Assembly (NCBI RefSeq): GCF_029961145.1
Contig: NZ_JASBRG010000007.1
Location: 2,088,189 to 2,152,188 of the forward strand
Direction of reading: 5' to 3'
Length of the DNA stretch: 64,000 bases
From: Pinibacter soli
GTDB lineage: Bacteria; Bacteroidota; Bacteroidia; Chitinophagales; Chitinophagaceae
The translations under genes were made by a program, and so were the position numbers. Shown here piece by piece: positions 7,941 through 17,846 of the stretch. The number at the start of each line of letters is the position of its first letter. Position 1 is the first letter of the stretch. The notes beneath the pieces were generated by a model. The model was not told the origin of the DNA. It was given only the letters and a program-made list of their open reading frames with translations, and did not search any database.

Positions 7941-8277
7941 AGTAAATAGTTGTTGATAAAGGAACTTGAATGTAAGAAATTTGAACTCCTGTTTATTTCT
8001 ATTTTAATGCTCAATGTTAGCTTAAAAGGCTGTGACGTTGAATTAAGAATTAAGAATTAAGAATGCATTCTGTGCGGTATCGGGATTGTCGACAAGCACT
8101 CGTCTGTTCCACAAAAGATCAGGAGAAATCAGTCAATCCCCTGCTTGAATAAGTTCATTCATACAGGTATTGTGCCATCCAATCTCCCATCAAAAAATCT
8201 TGACAAATCATGACAATCTTGAAAATCTGCGTTCCTGCTTCCTCATTTTCAAATCTTCAAGTTTTCAAACTTTCAAA
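7941..8277. other. intergenic region with low-complexity repeat modules
   Basis: No gene seen. It carries three tandem AATTAAG units at about 8040-8064, the 22-base dispersed module at 8209-8230, and a run of TTCAAA units abutting the pntB stop codon at 8250-8280. Confidence 0.6.
8209..8230 (+). repeat. 22-base dispersed module, copy 1
   Basis: This sequence, containing CATGACAATC and GAAAATCTGC, recurs at 29616-29637 (one mismatch) and inverted at 13065-13086. All three copies are intergenic. Confidence 0.6.
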
Positions 8278-9720
8278 TTAAAGCTGCTTAATCTCTGCTA
8301 TCAAATCCTGCAACGCTTTTTTCGCATCGCCGAAAAGCATTGAGGTCTTTGGCTGAAAAAACAACTCATTCTCTATACCTGCGTAGCCAGGCTTCATACT
8401 TCGTTTGTTGACGATAATATTTTTTGCATTCTGCACTTCCAAAATTGGCATTCCATATATTGGTGAAGATGGATCTGTTTTAGCAGCAGGATTTACAACG
8501 TCATTTGCGCCAAGCACCAGCACTACGTCTGTTGTGCCGAATTCATCGTTTGCCTGCTCCATTTCTTTCAGTTTATCGTACGGCACATCTGCTTCTGCCA
8601 ATAACACGTTCATGTGTCCGGGCATGCGTCCGGCAACGGGGTGTATCGCATAGTCAACTTCCACGCCTTTGTTTTCGAGCATTTTTTCAAGCTCATGGCA
8701 AACGTGCTGAGCCTGCGCTACTGCTAAACCGTAGCCGGGAACGATCATTACCTTGTGCGCATAACTTAACAATACTGCCGCATCGCTTAATGAAATTTCT
8801 TTGTAGTTGCCCTGTGCCTTTTCACCTGGTGCAACACCATTTGATACTCCACCGAATGAACCAATCAATACGTTTTTCAACGAGCGGTTCATTGCTTTAC
8901 ACATGAGTATGGTAAGCAATGTACCGGCCGCTCCTACCAGTATACCGCCGGTTAGCATGGCTTTGTTGTTGTACAAAAATCCACCGCAAGCTGCAGCGAC
9001 ACCGGTGAAAGAGTTCAATAGGGAAATAACGACAGGCATGTCTGCCCCACCGATCGGCAACACAAACATTACTCCGTACAAAATGGCGAGTGCAAAAATG
9101 AGATAGAACCTTGGCGCGGCGATCGGATCAAACCACAACCACACTCCCAACGCAAGAATGATCGCAAACAAGGAAAGATTGGCAATATGTTGTCCCGGAA
9201 AAGAAAAGTCTTTGATCTTACCATTTAGTTTGCCCCACGCAATAATACTTCCGGCAAAAGAGATACTTCCTATTATCAAACCCAAAATGATAACGGGCAT
9301 AGTGGAAAGGTCTGTTAAAGAGAACTCTGTATTGTTTTTCTCGGCATCAGCCAGAACTTTAAGCGCCGGCTTTACAAGGTGATCGTATTCCACGATAGAA
9401 ATTAATGCGGCACATGCCCCACCCATTCCGTTGAAGAGACTTACCATTTCCGGCATTGCGGTCATTTTTACTTTTTTCGCAGCCAGCGTTCCTACTATAC
9501 CTCCTATCAACAATCCTCCGAAGATCCACGCATAATTATGCAAATGATTTCCCTCTTCATCTTTGTATAAAAAAATAGTTGCCAGAATTGCGATCGTCAT
9601 TCCAAGCGCTGCAATGCGATTGCCGGTTCTTGCTTTTGCAGGATTCGACAACATTTTTAGTCCCAGTATAAAACTGATCGATCCAACGAGATAACAAATT
9701 GTGAGGATGCTTATTTCCAT
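8278..9720 (-). CDS. pntB: NAD(P) transhydrogenase subunit beta
   Basis: 480 residues, close to family length. The first 270 residues hold multiple membrane segments (domain II, proton channel), including GGADMPVVISLLNSFTG, the highly conserved membrane motif. Residues from about 300 form the NADP(H)-binding domain III with VPGYGLAVAQAQH, AIHPVAGRMPGHMNVLLAEA and NKRSMKPGYAGIENELFF. With PntAA and PntAB it couples hydride transfer between NADH and NADP+ to proton entry at the inner membrane, supplying NADPH. Last gene of the pntAA-pntAB-pntB operon; a 92-base gap before it contains an inverted repeat element. Confidence 0.97.
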   Translation of the reverse strand: MEISILTICYLVGSISFILGLKMLSNPAKARTGNRIAALGMTIAILATIFLYKDEEGNHLHNYAWIFGGLLIGGIVGTLAAKKVKMTAMPEMVSLFNGMGGACAALISIVEYDHLVKPALKVLADAEKNNTEFSLTDLSTMPVIILGLIIGSISFAGSIIAWGKLNGKIKDFSFPGQHIANLSLFAIILALGVWLWFDPIAAPRFYLIFALAILYGVMFVLPIGGADMPVVISLLNSFTGVAAACGGFLYNNKAMLTGGILVGAAGTLLTILMCKAMNRSLKNVLIGSFGGVSNGVAPGEKAQGNYKEISLSDAAVLLSYAHKVMIVPGYGLAVAQAQHVCHELEKMLENKGVEVDYAIHPVAGRMPGHMNVLLAEADVPYDKLKEMEQANDEFGTTDVVLVLGANDVVNPAAKTDPSSPIYGMPILEVQNAKNIIVNKRSMKPGYAGIENELFFQPKTSMLFGDAKKALQDLIAEIKQL

Positions 9721-9728
9721 GCTTGTGG

Positions 9729-9813
9729 GAGTTATGAGTTTTGAGTTATGAGTTTTCAGTTGGGGGTTATGAGTTTAGCGACCCTTACTCATAACTCATC
9801 CTTCATAACTCAT
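9729..9813. repeat. inverted repeat, GAGTTAT type, inside the pnt operon
   Basis: Three copies of a GAGTTATGAG unit (9729-9774) face complementary CTCATAACTCAT units (9788-9813). The right arm runs into the pntAB stop codon region. It should fold into a hairpin in the pnt mRNA between pntAB and pntB. Confidence 0.7.
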
Positions 9814-10121
9814 TACTTCCTCTTTTTAAACATTTCCAACATTCTATCGGTTACCACAAAACCACCTACAACATTCAACGTACCGAGGACCACCGCCAGA
9901 AAGCCGAGAGAAAGTGCAAGATAATTGCCAGTATCAGCTTTGCCCATTACGATTATGGCTCCAATGATTACAACCCCATGTATCGCATTGGCACCACTCA
10001 TTAACGGTGTATGTAAAACCGCAGGCACACGCCCAATGACCTCTATTCCTAAAAAGATCATCAACACCACGATGTAGATATATTGTTCATGTAGCGAAAA
10101 CCATTCGAGGATGTTTTGCAT
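9813..10121 (-). CDS. pntAB: NAD(P) transhydrogenase subunit alpha, membrane part
   Basis: 102 residues, the separate membrane part of the alpha subunit as in three-gene transhydrogenases (Rhodospirillum type). Three to four membrane segments are visible: YIYIVVLMIFLGIEVIG, GANAIHGVVIIGAIIVMG and YLALSLGFLAVVLGTLNVVGGFVV. PLMSGANAIHGVV is the conserved signature. It forms domain II together with PntB. The gene sits 40 bases after pntAA on the same strand, consistent with one operon. Confidence 0.95.
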   Translation of the reverse strand: MQNILEWFSLHEQYIYIVVLMIFLGIEVIGRVPAVLHTPLMSGANAIHGVVIIGAIIVMGKADTGNYLALSLGFLAVVLGTLNVVGGFVVTDRMLEMFKKRK

Positions 10122-10161
10122 GCTGTTGGATTTGAAATTGAAATTTGAAATTTTGATTTCT

Positions 10162-11286
10162 CTAGTCGGTCAAAATTTCTTTTACTCTTGAGTTTAGCAC
10201 TTCTCCGCCGTGTGTGATACATGCGCCTTTTACAAGATCGTCTTCGAAATTCAGGTTGAGCTTTCCTTCTTTGTCTATGATGAGTTGTAAAAAGTTCAAT
10301 ACGTTTTTACCATACATTTTACTTGCGTCGCTCGGCATTGTTGACTGCAGGCTTGAATTACCCACAATCGTTACTCCATTGTGCAAAAACGTTTCGTTGT
10401 TTTTTGTAACATTAGTGTTGCCTCCTGTTGCAGAGGCAAGATCCATGATTACAGAGCCTTTTTTCATTTGCGCCAACATTTCGTCGGTAATCAACAACGG
10501 CGCTTTCTTGCCGGGAATTTGCGCGGTTGTAATTACTATATCTGCTTTGGCGATTGCTTCTGTAATTTTTTGCTGCTGCTTCTGTTTGTATTCTTCTGTT
10601 TGCTCCACTGCATAGCCGCCAGCTTTGGAAACATCAGCCGCGCCATCTACTTCAATGAATTTTGCACCAAGGCTCATTACTTCTTCTTTAACGGCAGGCC
10701 TTGTATCAAACACTTCAACCACCGCGCCCAACCGCTTCGCTGTTGCAATCGCTTGCAAACCTGCTACACCGGCACCAAGTATCAGGACCTTTGCCGGAGC
10801 AATGCTGCCAGCTGCGGTCATGAACATGGGAAAATATTTCGGAAAAATATTTGCTGCATGTAATACAGCTTTGTAGCCTGCAATGTTTGCCTGGGAACTT
10901 AATACATCCATACTTTGTGCACGCGTAGTGCGTGGTAACATATCGAGACTGAATGTAGTTATATTTTTTTTCGCCCACTGATCCATTAAAGGACCGTTAT
11001 ATAAAGGTTGAAAAACGCCTATGATTATTTGTGAAGGATTTGGTGAAGGCGAAGTTTCGTCCGGCGGATGAATAGATAGAATAATGGTTGACGATTGAAA
11101 TATTTCCACAGCCGATTTTATGCTTGCGCCCACACTGACATAGTCACTGTCTGCGCAAGATGCTTTTTCTCCCGCTCCGCGCTCTACCCAAACTTCCACA
11201 TTTTTCTTTATCAGCGCAGAAACGGTTTCAGGCAACATGGAGACGCGTGTTTCAAAGGATAGCTCTTTTAAAATTCCTACAATCAT
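10162..11286 (-). CDS. pntAA: NAD(P) transhydrogenase subunit alpha, NAD-binding part
   Basis: 374 residues, cytosolic domain I of transhydrogenase, related to alanine dehydrogenase. The N-terminus MIVGILKEL and VERGAG are typical. TTRAQSMDVLSSQANIAGYKA is the conserved region near the NAD site, ILGAGVAGLQAIATAKRLGA (about 170-190) is the Rossmann motif followed by VFDTRP, and VIMDLASATGGN lies in the C-terminal half. First gene of the operon with pntAB and pntB. Being split from the membrane part rather than fused, as in E. coli, is usual for Bacteroidota. Confidence 0.96.
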   Translation of the reverse strand: MIVGILKELSFETRVSMLPETVSALIKKNVEVWVERGAGEKASCADSDYVSVGASIKSAVEIFQSSTIILSIHPPDETSPSPNPSQIIIGVFQPLYNGPLMDQWAKKNITTFSLDMLPRTTRAQSMDVLSSQANIAGYKAVLHAANIFPKYFPMFMTAAGSIAPAKVLILGAGVAGLQAIATAKRLGAVVEVFDTRPAVKEEVMSLGAKFIEVDGAADVSKAGGYAVEQTEEYKQKQQQKITEAIAKADIVITTAQIPGKKAPLLITDEMLAQMKKGSVIMDLASATGGNTNVTKNNETFLHNGVTIVGNSSLQSTMPSDASKMYGKNVLNFLQLIIDKEGKLNLNFEDDLVKGACITHGGEVLNSRVKEILTD

Positions 11287-11340
11287 AAGTAGTTATTCTT
11301 GCTTCAATATAACTTTTTTTTTTCAGAGCAACAACTAAGG

Positions 11341-11621
11341 GAGCACGCAGATGACGCCGATGAAACCGATCAACGCAGATTTTTTAACCGCAAATATCCA
11401 AAGGTGGCGCAAAGGAAACGAAGCCATTTCTTGGCAACACGAAAATTTTAGAGCAGCCTCATATTCTATCACTAAGTATTTCTTCGCTACCTTTGCGATT
11501 CATCAAGTTGCTATTCATTTTGCTGGCCACCTCTCTGCGTGCTTTGCGGTTAAGCACTATACATTCGCCAGTCGTCAGAAGATCAGTGGCAATCTGCTCA
11601 ATCCGCGTCATCTGCGTGCTC
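11341..11621. repeat. 17-bp perfect inverted repeat enclosing a noncoding segment
   Basis: GAGCACGCAGATGACGC (11341-11357) is repeated in perfect inverse at 11605-11621. A second inner inverted pair, AACCGCAAA (11386-11394) and TTTGCGGTT (11543-11551), is nested inside. The 281-base segment fills the whole gap between pntAA and the methyltransferase and has no convincing gene. The arms resemble the dispersed 'GATTTACAC' sequences at 2627-2660 and 37874-37905. Confidence 0.6.
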
Positions 11622-11624
11622 TCT

Positions 11625-12422
11625 CTAAAACCTAATTACAAAATGCTGTTTCTTTTTAAAGTCTTTTCTGAAGAAAACCAATCCGATGAAGAATAGATCG
11701 ATGGAATATTGAACGGCTTCGTGTTTTTTTATTTCTTCCCAGGCTTCTTCCATTTCCTGGCTCCAGTGGATGTCGTCGAAGATTAAAATGGAGTGATCAT
11801 TTACTTTTTGCAAAAATGCATTGAAGTAGTCAAGTGTTGGCTTCTTGCGATGGTTGCCGTCGATAAATGCAAGATCAACTTTTTGCAACGATGATAAGGC
11901 TGGCAAAAGTGTTTCATCAAAATTACCCGTTACAACCTGCACGTTTTGCAAACCTATCAAGTGAAAATTCTCTTTGGCCTTTTGCGCTATCGCTGGTGCG
12001 CCTTCCATTGTAATTACGGAAGACTGTGCGTTGCCACAGGCAAGATAAGATGTCGACATACCAAATGAAGTGCCTAATTCCACAATTGTTTGCGGCTGAT
12101 AGTAATTGACTATGCGAAACAGAAGCTGCCCCAGTTTTGCGGGCTTTGCCGCAAGCTTTGCAATATTGCCAATACTGCGTTGTTTTTTATTATCCTTTAC
12201 TGAACCAGCACCAAAATCTTCTACTTGTATTACATTATGATCATTCAACAACCTGGTTCTTAAAGCTTCGATCTTTTCAAATGCATAATATTGCCGTTTG
12301 TCGTTGAGTACGTTTATCACAAAATCAAACACAAAAGGAGAATGAATGCCATGCCCCTTTCCATTAAGTGCAGTAACGTAATACCCGAGATATTTTTGAG
12401 CCAGTTTGAATTTACTATACAT
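11625..12422 (-). CDS. class I SAM-dependent methyltransferase
   Basis: 265 residues. Motif I is IVELGTSFGMSTSYLA (about 113-128), followed by ITMEGAPAIAQKAKENF (acidic end of strand 2) and DLAFIDGNHRKKPTLDYF, the DGxH pattern of cation-dependent O-methyltransferase-like proteins (PF13578 type). ILIFDDIHWSQEMEEAW follows. It has an N-terminal helical region of about 90 residues ahead of the core. Substrate unknown. The family is widespread in Bacteroidota. Cytosolic, no signal peptide. Upstream of folA on the same strand is a gap with tandem GAGTTATGAG-type repeats at 12426-12455. Confidence 0.8.
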   Translation of the reverse strand: MYSKFKLAQKYLGYYVTALNGKGHGIHSPFVFDFVINVLNDKRQYYAFEKIEALRTRLLNDHNVIQVEDFGAGSVKDNKKQRSIGNIAKLAAKPAKLGQLLFRIVNYYQPQTIVELGTSFGMSTSYLACGNAQSSVITMEGAPAIAQKAKENFHLIGLQNVQVVTGNFDETLLPALSSLQKVDLAFIDGNHRKKPTLDYFNAFLQKVNDHSILIFDDIHWSQEMEEAWEEIKKHEAVQYSIDLFFIGLVFFRKDFKKKQHFVIRF

Positions 12423-12538
12423 GAAAAAGTTGTGAGTTATGAGTTATGAGTTGTGAGTAAACGGTTCAAGTGAACTATACTACACTTCATAACAACTGCG
12501 CACCTATTAATTTTCAACTTTCAATTTTCAATTATTCT

Positions 12539-13033
12539 CTACTTCCTCTCCCACACCTGAAAACTATATTCATACGCATGTTTACCATCAATGGGAAAAT
12601 CCTGGTTATTTGTCAATTGCCATTCATTGGTATTGATCTCTGGGAAAAATGCATCTGCATCATCAAAGGAAGCGTGAACACGGGTGATGTAAATTTTGTT
12701 TGCCATTGGCAACATTTCCTTATAGATCTGTGCACCGCCGATTACAAATACTTCTTTCGAATCAGTTGCTTCGGCTGCTTTCAATGCATCTTGTATATTC
12801 TTTACAACAATAGCGTCTTCCCCTTTCCAGTCATCTTGACGCGTAATCACAATGTTTTTCCTTCCGTTGAGCGCCTTACCCAGCGATTCAAATGTTTTGC
12901 GCCCCATTATGCATGGCATTGCCCATGTGATATTCTTGAAAAACTTTGTATCATTTGGCAATCGCCAAAGCAATTCATTGTTCTTACCTATTGCATTATT
13001 TTCGGAAGCCGCTACTACGAAAGAAATGTTCAT
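12539..13033 (-). CDS. folA: dihydrofolate reductase
   Basis: 164 residues, the usual DHFR length. It reduces dihydrofolate to tetrahydrofolate with NADPH. Visible signatures: FVVAASENNAIGKNNELLWRLPNDTKFFK at 5-33 with the catalytic acidic residue (Asp27-like), PCIMGRKTFESLG (NADP site), IVITRQ, and VIGGAQIYKEMLP near 97-110. It lies downstream of thyA on the same strand (163 bases apart), a common pairing because thymidylate synthase generates dihydrofolate. Confidence 0.97.
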   Translation of the reverse strand: MNISFVVAASENNAIGKNNELLWRLPNDTKFFKNITWAMPCIMGRKTFESLGKALNGRKNIVITRQDDWKGEDAIVVKNIQDALKAAEATDSKEVFVIGGAQIYKEMLPMANKIYITRVHASFDDADAFFPEINTNEWQLTNNQDFPIDGKHAYEYSFQVWERK

Positions 13034-13064
13034 GTAATTAATTTGAAAATGGAGAGAATGGAAC

Positions 13065-13086
13065 GCAGATTTTCATGATTGTCATG
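13065..13086 (-). repeat. 22-base dispersed module, copy 2 (inverted)
   Basis: Reverse complement of the module seen at 8209-8230 (one mismatch) and an exact inverted match to the copy at 29616-29637. It lies in the thyA-folA gap, followed by tandem TAATTCC units at 13174-13199 that run to the thyA stop codon. Confidence 0.6.
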
Positions 13087-13196
13087 ATTGGTTAAGATTG
13101 ACGATTTGAAATCTGAGATTTAATGCACTCAAAGTATGCCAGCCACTTATCGCAATCGTAACACAAAATGCATTCCTAATTCCTAATTCTTAATTC

Positions 13197-13991
13197 CTAA
13201 ACGGCAACTGGCGCTTTAATCGCCGGATGGCTCTGATAGTTTTCCAAAGTAAAGTCTTCAAATTTAAAATTGAAGATGTCTTTTACTTCAGGATTGAGTT
13301 TCATGATTGGCAATGGAAACGGCGTTCTTGACAATTGCAGTTTGGCTTGTTCTATATGATTGTTATATAAGTGAACATCACCAAATGTGTGTACGAAATC
13401 ACCAGCTTCCAATCCGCAAACCTGCGCCATCATCATTGTGAGCAATGCATAAGATGCGATGTTGAAAGGTACCCCTAAAAATACATCTGCACTGCGTTGA
13501 TACAACTGGCAACTTAGTTTACCGTCTGCAACATAAAACTGGAACAATGAGTGGCAAGGCATCAATGCCATTTCGGGAAGCTCGGCTACGTTCCAGGCAC
13601 TCACGATCATACGGCGGCTATCGGGATTGTTTTTTATCTGTTTTACAACATCGCTGATCTGGTCGATCGTTTTGCCATCGGCACCTTCCCAACTGCGCCA
13701 TTGTTTGCCGTACACGGGACCGAGTTCGCCGTTTGCATCGGCCCACTCGTTCCAAATGCTTACACCATGTTCTTTTAAATATGCGATGTTGGTTTCTCCT
13801 TTCAGGAACCAAAGCAACTCATAAATGATGCTTTTCAAATGCAGTTTCTTAGTGGTTACCAAAGGAAATCCTTTCGACAAATCGAAGCGCATCTGGTATC
13901 CAAAACAACTGGTGGTGCCCGTACCGGTTCTGTCGGTTTTAGAAACACCATTGTCCATTATATGCTGCAGAAGCTGAAGATATTGTTGCAT
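13197..13991 (-). CDS. thyA: thymidylate synthase
   Basis: 264 residues, exactly the E. coli length. It methylates dUMP to dTMP using methylenetetrahydrofolate and yields dihydrofolate for the neighbouring FolA. The active-site segment is [11 protein letters not shown] with the catalytic Cys; [40 protein letters not shown] and HLYNNHIEQ are all family signatures. The C-terminus ends in APVAV, as expected for the closing tail. The stop codon abuts a tandem TAATTCC repeat. Confidence 0.98.
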   Translation of the reverse strand: MQQYLQLLQHIMDNGVSKTDRTGTGTTSCFGYQMRFDLSKGFPLVTTKKLHLKSIIYELLWFLKGETNIAYLKEHGVSIWNEWADANGELGPVYGKQWRSWEGADGKTIDQISDVVKQIKNNPDSRRMIVSAWNVAELPEMALMPCHSLFQFYVADGKLSCQLYQRSADVFLGVPFNIASYALLTMMMAQVCGLEAGDFVHTFGDVHLYNNHIEQAKLQLSRTPFPLPIMKLNPEVKDIFNFKFEDFTLENYQSHPAIKAPVAV

Positions 13992-14159
13992 GCGTGCAAA
14001 TTAGCTCTTAATTGGAAAATGGCACAATTGAAAAATGGAGGTGGGGAAAATGCGGGGAAAAGCGATGTCGCAGATACGCAGAGCACAATGCCAAACTGCA
14101 TATCTGCGCCAAAGTGTGTGGAAAAGCTGGCATATCTGCGCCAACTTTAAGCGTTGTCG

Positions 14160-14192
14160 CAAAAAAGAAAACCCGAACTTGTAGGCTCGGGT
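14160..14192 (-). terminator. intrinsic terminator after ssb
   Basis: On the minus strand the stem ACCCGA/TCGGGT (14187-14192 with 14171-14176) is followed by a long T-rich run (plus A run at 14160-14170). It lies 22 bases past the ssb stop. Confidence 0.75.
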
Positions 14193-14213
14193 CTCAGTAG
14201 AAAAATGCTTTTC

Positions 14214-14660
14214 TTAGAATGGCAAGTCGTCAACTGGTTCTGATGGTACAGAAGGTCCGCTTTGCGGTTGGCTGTAACCACCGCCAGTGTTACCACCATA
14301 GGTGTTGCCCGCTGCCGGAGAACTGTAGTCGCCAGGACCCGCTGCTTTTTGACCCAATAATTGTACACTCTGTACGCGTAATGTAAGTGACGCACCGGTG
14401 CTACCATCGTTTTTTGAATAAGTTCGCACTTCGGGAGTACCTTCTACGTAAACCTGTGTGCCTTTTTTTAAATAAGCTGCTACAGCTGTTCTATCGCTCC
14501 AGTAAGCGCATTCTACCCAGATAGTTTTATCTACCTGGTTACCTTGTGCATCTTTGTATTTCTCTGTGTGTGCCACGTTGAAATTCATCACGCTTCTTCC
14601 ATTTACATTGCTTGTAACACAGTCCTTACCGAGATTGCCGATAACTTGTAGCTTAATCAT
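14214..14660 (-). CDS. ssb: single-stranded DNA-binding protein
   Basis: 148 residues with an N-terminal OB fold (MIKLQVIGNLGKDC to about residue 108; IWVECAYWSDRTAVAAYLKKGTQVYVEG is typical). A Gly/Pro/Gln-rich flexible linker follows, then the acidic C-terminal tip EPVDDLPF that recruits replication and repair partners. It binds ssDNA during replication, recombination and repair. Monocistronic, with a terminator downstream. Confidence 0.95.
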   Translation of the reverse strand: MIKLQVIGNLGKDCVTSNVNGRSVMNFNVAHTEKYKDAQGNQVDKTIWVECAYWSDRTAVAAYLKKGTQVYVEGTPEVRTYSKNDGSTGASLTLRVQSVQLLGQKAAGPGDYSSPAAGNTYGGNTGGGYSQPQSGPSVPSEPVDDLPF

Positions 14661-14869
14661 AACTTAAAAATTTAGCTTCGTAATTAATATAGTTTAAGCG
14701 GGCAATTTAGAGAGAAAAATTTGAAAATTTGACGATTTGAAAATATGAAAATTAACTTTCTGTGCACATCCTGATATTTAAACCGTCATTCTCAAGAAAG
14801 TATATTTTTCGGGTGCTATTTATTTGAAAATCATTGTCAATTAATCTTTTCCACAAGAACTTTTTAATA

Positions 14870-14898
14870 AAAATGGCAGATGCTACACCTGCCATTTT
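14870..14898 (-). terminator. hairpin terminator downstream of the periplasmic-binding-fold gene
   Basis: Perfect 10-bp arms AAAATGGCAG (14870-14879) and CTGCCATTTT (14889-14898). On the minus strand the hairpin is followed by TTTTTATTAAAAAG. The remaining 14661-14869 sequence is AT-rich with no gene seen. Confidence 0.75.
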
Positions 14899-14935
14899 CA
14901 AATTCTTATATTTTCAAATTAATTCCGTTTTCAAA

Positions 14936-16105
14936 TTAATACACCGCTTTCACCACGCCGCCTGTTTTCTTCACAAAGTACAGCTTGTGGTTTTCGAAGT
15001 ATTCGAGCTGTTGCGTTTGCGTGTTGAGAATGGTGGGTTGAATGTCGAAGTCGGTAAAGACTTTAAATTTTTTGTCACCTATATTAGAATCAATATTTTT
15101 CCCGTAGGTATTCAGCAAAAGACCAAAATGCATGAATGTTTCATAACCGCGGAACACCATGTCGCTTGGCCTTGAGTAAAAATTGGTCTTAAAATAGTTG
15201 TTGATGCTTGTGCTAACAGCATCAACTTTGGCATTATAAAAGGGCGTGGAGTAGAAAATATCAAGATTGAATTTTTCCAGATCCTTCATGCCGTCCCAGG
15301 TTGGCATGCCGACTATCTGCAGCGGATAAGTTTTTGAAAGTGTGGATAATTGCGAACAAAGATTGGTAGCAAAATCTGCATCCAGGCTGCCGGCTACGCA
15401 CATTGTTTGCCTTGTGCTGTCGAGATAAGGAAGCAGCTGATCAGCGGTAAATCCTTCTTCAAGATTTACATATTTCAATTTCAATTTTACAGAGGCCGTG
15501 TTGGCTGCTATTTCATCGAAGTATCCTTTTAAGCGATCTTCCTGTTCTCCTTTTTGGCGAAAAATAATTACAGGAGATGTGCCGTAATTTTTCTGTAAGA
15601 ATTTATATATCCCAATGCAGTGCGTACGCAACGTTGAGTTTAGTAAAACAAAATATGGATTATTGGTAATGTTACCGTCGTTCGGAAAGTTAGGATTAAT
15701 GAAGGGAATCTTTTTGCGCAGCGCTATTTCCGCAAGCATCTTCATTTCAGTACTGGCAGTATGCCCAATGATGAGATCCACATCACCAAACTCAGGCAGT
15801 TGAGTTATTTCATAAATAGATTTGTTCGACCGGGTGTCATAAATCTGCACGTCCAGCGCCAGATTCAGTTTTCTCATGGAATCAATGGCCAGTTGAACGC
15901 CTTCGTAAAATTCCAAGCCAGGATTGAGGAATTTAGGGAACTGTTTTCCGTAACGGTAATTGTTGGTAGCATCAAATGCCGAATCTAAATAGAGAGGCAA
16001 AAAGATAGCGACGGTGCTTCGTTTCGTGGTATCGGATGGTGTAAAACAAAATGCATTTTTTCCAAACGAACATAATAGAATAAAGGCGATAAGAAGTTTT
16101 TTCAT
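14936..16105 (-). CDS. exported type 1 periplasmic-binding-fold protein
   Basis: 389 residues. A signal peptide is visible (KKLLIAFILLCSFGKNAFCF, cleavage around residue 20). The body matches the ABC-type ligand-binding (Peripla_BP_6-like) fold: AIFLPLYLDSAFDA, EGVQLAIDSMRKLN, VDLIIGHTASTEMKMLAEIALRKKIPFINPNF and VIIFRQKGEQEDRLKGYFDE. Family members bind amino acids or act as sensors; in Bacteroidota related proteins occur without ABC permease genes, as here. The ligand cannot be inferred. It stands between ssb and guaA, each separated by more than 170 bases. Confidence 0.75.
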   Translation of the reverse strand: MKKLLIAFILLCSFGKNAFCFTPSDTTKRSTVAIFLPLYLDSAFDATNNYRYGKQFPKFLNPGLEFYEGVQLAIDSMRKLNLALDVQIYDTRSNKSIYEITQLPEFGDVDLIIGHTASTEMKMLAEIALRKKIPFINPNFPNDGNITNNPYFVLLNSTLRTHCIGIYKFLQKNYGTSPVIIFRQKGEQEDRLKGYFDEIAANTASVKLKLKYVNLEEGFTADQLLPYLDSTRQTMCVAGSLDADFATNLCSQLSTLSKTYPLQIVGMPTWDGMKDLEKFNLDIFYSTPFYNAKVDAVSTSINNYFKTNFYSRPSDMVFRGYETFMHFGLLLNTYGKNIDSNIGDKKFKVFTDFDIQPTILNTQTQQLEYFENHKLYFVKKTGGVVKAVY

Positions 16106-16286
16106 TGGAAATAATTATAACTAAAAACGTGAGTTGTTAATAACGGTCGTATGGCATTATACCAGTACCTTTCTATTAACAGCTCACGCGAATAAACGAA
16201 AATTTATTTAAACACTGGGTTAAATGGTTTATTCCCAGCTATTTTTGTAATTATCCCTGAACAATCTGCCGCTTACAAATATTATC

Positions 16287-17828
16287 TTATTCCCACTCAA
16301 TAGTTGCCGGTGGCTTGCTACTGATATCGTATACTACTCTGTTTATACCTTTTACGTTATTGATAATTTCATTCGAAATGTGTGCCAGAAAATCATACGG
16401 CAAATGCGCCCAGTCGGCGGTCATACCATCTACAGAAGTAACGGCTCTCAGAGCCAAAGTGTATTCATAAGTTCTTTCGTCACCCATTACGCCTACACTC
16501 TTTACCGGAAGTAAAATAGCGCCTGCCTGCCAGATACTGTTATACAAATTGTGTTCTCTTAACCCATTTATATAAACGTGATCTGCGTCTTGCAAAAGCT
16601 CTACTTTTTCTTCTGTTACTTCGCCCAAAATGCGGATGGCTAAACCCGGACCCGGGAAAGGATGGCGTCCCAACATTTCATCAGGAATACCCAATTCTTT
16701 ACCCACGCGTCTTACTTCATCTTTGAACAAGAAACGCAATGGCTCTACCAGTTGCAAGTGCATTTTTTCAGGAAGGCCTCCTACGTTGTGGTGAGATTTG
16801 ATGGTAACCGATGGACCATGTACAGAAATGCTTTCAATAACATCAGGATAAATGGTACCCTGACCAAGCATTTCAATGCCTTCAAGTTTGTGCGCTTCTT
16901 CCTGGAAAACATCGATGAACAGTTTACCGATCACTTTTCGTTTTGCCTCAGGATCAGTTTTGCCTTTGAACTCATCGTAGAAACGTTGTTTTGCATCAAC
17001 GCCCTTTACATTTAGTCCTATTTTATTATAAGTATCAAGTACTTGTTGGAATTCATTTTTGCGAAGCACGCCGTTGTCAACAAAAATCCCGAAGAGGTTG
17101 CTGCCAATTGCTTTGTGGATAAGCGTTGCAGCTACTGTGGAGTCTACCCCGCCGCTCAGTGCCATGATCACTTTTCTGTTACCAATCTGTTTTTTCAATT
17201 GTTCAACTGTGTCGGTCACAAAGTGTGCAGGCGTCCAGTCCTGTGAGCAACCACAAACATTTACGAGGAAGTTTTGCAGTATTTTCTTGCCTTCGGCAGA
17301 ATGGTATACCTCTGGGTGAAATTGCAACCCGTATAGTGAATGTGTATCGTTGTTGTTGTTGATTCTGCGGAAAGCGGCCACAGGAATGCTCGCCGTAGTT
17401 GCCAATACTTCAAAACCTTCAGGCAATTCTTTGATGGAATCGCTGTGGCTCATCCACACCTGGCTCATGTCGCTTACATTGTGCAACAGTACATCGTTGA
17501 TGTGTTTTTGCATCATGGCGCGACCGTATTCGCGCTTGTTGCTTTTTTCCACACGTCCGCCAAAAACTTTGGCAGTAAGCTGTGCTCCATAACAAACACC
17601 TAATACAGGCACTTTTGTTATAAAGTCTGCAATATCTACCACAGGCGCCTTTTCTTCATTTACAGAAAAAGGTGATCCTGAAAGGATTATGCCCTTAAGA
17701 GAGGCATCAATTTCAAACTTTTTGTGGTAGGGAATAATTTCGCAGTAAACATTGGCCTCACGTACGGCCCTGGCTATTAATTGTGTATATTGGGAGCCAA
17801 AATCGAGAATTAATATTTTTTCCGTCAT
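16287..17828 (-). CDS. guaA: GMP synthase (glutamine-hydrolysing)
   Basis: 513 residues, normal full-length. It converts XMP to GMP with ATP and glutamine in purine synthesis. The N-terminal class I glutaminase has GVCYGAQL with the catalytic Cys and [10 protein letters not shown] with the His-Glu dyad; the ATP pyrophosphatase domain has [12 protein letters not shown] (P-loop). The C-terminal dimerisation domain includes [17 protein letters not shown] and ends [15 protein letters not shown] clear housekeeping gene. Confidence 0.98.
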   Translation of the reverse strand: MTEKILILDFGSQYTQLIARAVREANVYCEIIPYHKKFEIDASLKGIILSGSPFSVNEEKAPVVDIADFITKVPVLGVCYGAQLTAKVFGGRVEKSNKREYGRAMMQKHINDVLLHNVSDMSQVWMSHSDSIKELPEGFEVLATTASIPVAAFRRINNNNDTHSLYGLQFHPEVYHSAEGKKILQNFLVNVCGCSQDWTPAHFVTDTVEQLKKQIGNRKVIMALSGGVDSTVAATLIHKAIGSNLFGIFVDNGVLRKNEFQQVLDTYNKIGLNVKGVDAKQRFYDEFKGKTDPEAKRKVIGKLFIDVFQEEAHKLEGIEMLGQGTIYPDVIESISVHGPSVTIKSHHNVGGLPEKMHLQLVEPLRFLFKDEVRRVGKELGIPDEMLGRHPFPGPGLAIRILGEVTEEKVELLQDADHVYINGLREHNLYNSIWQAGAILLPVKSVGVMGDERTYEYTLALRAVTSVDGMTADWAHLPYDFLAHISNEIINNVKGINRVVYDISSKPPATIEWE

Positions 17829-17846
17829 TGTGACGCGAAGGTAAAA

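Noticed and set aside
12470-13078. A 202-codon plus-strand frame across folA
   Set aside because: Antisense to dihydrofolate reductase, which has all family motifs.
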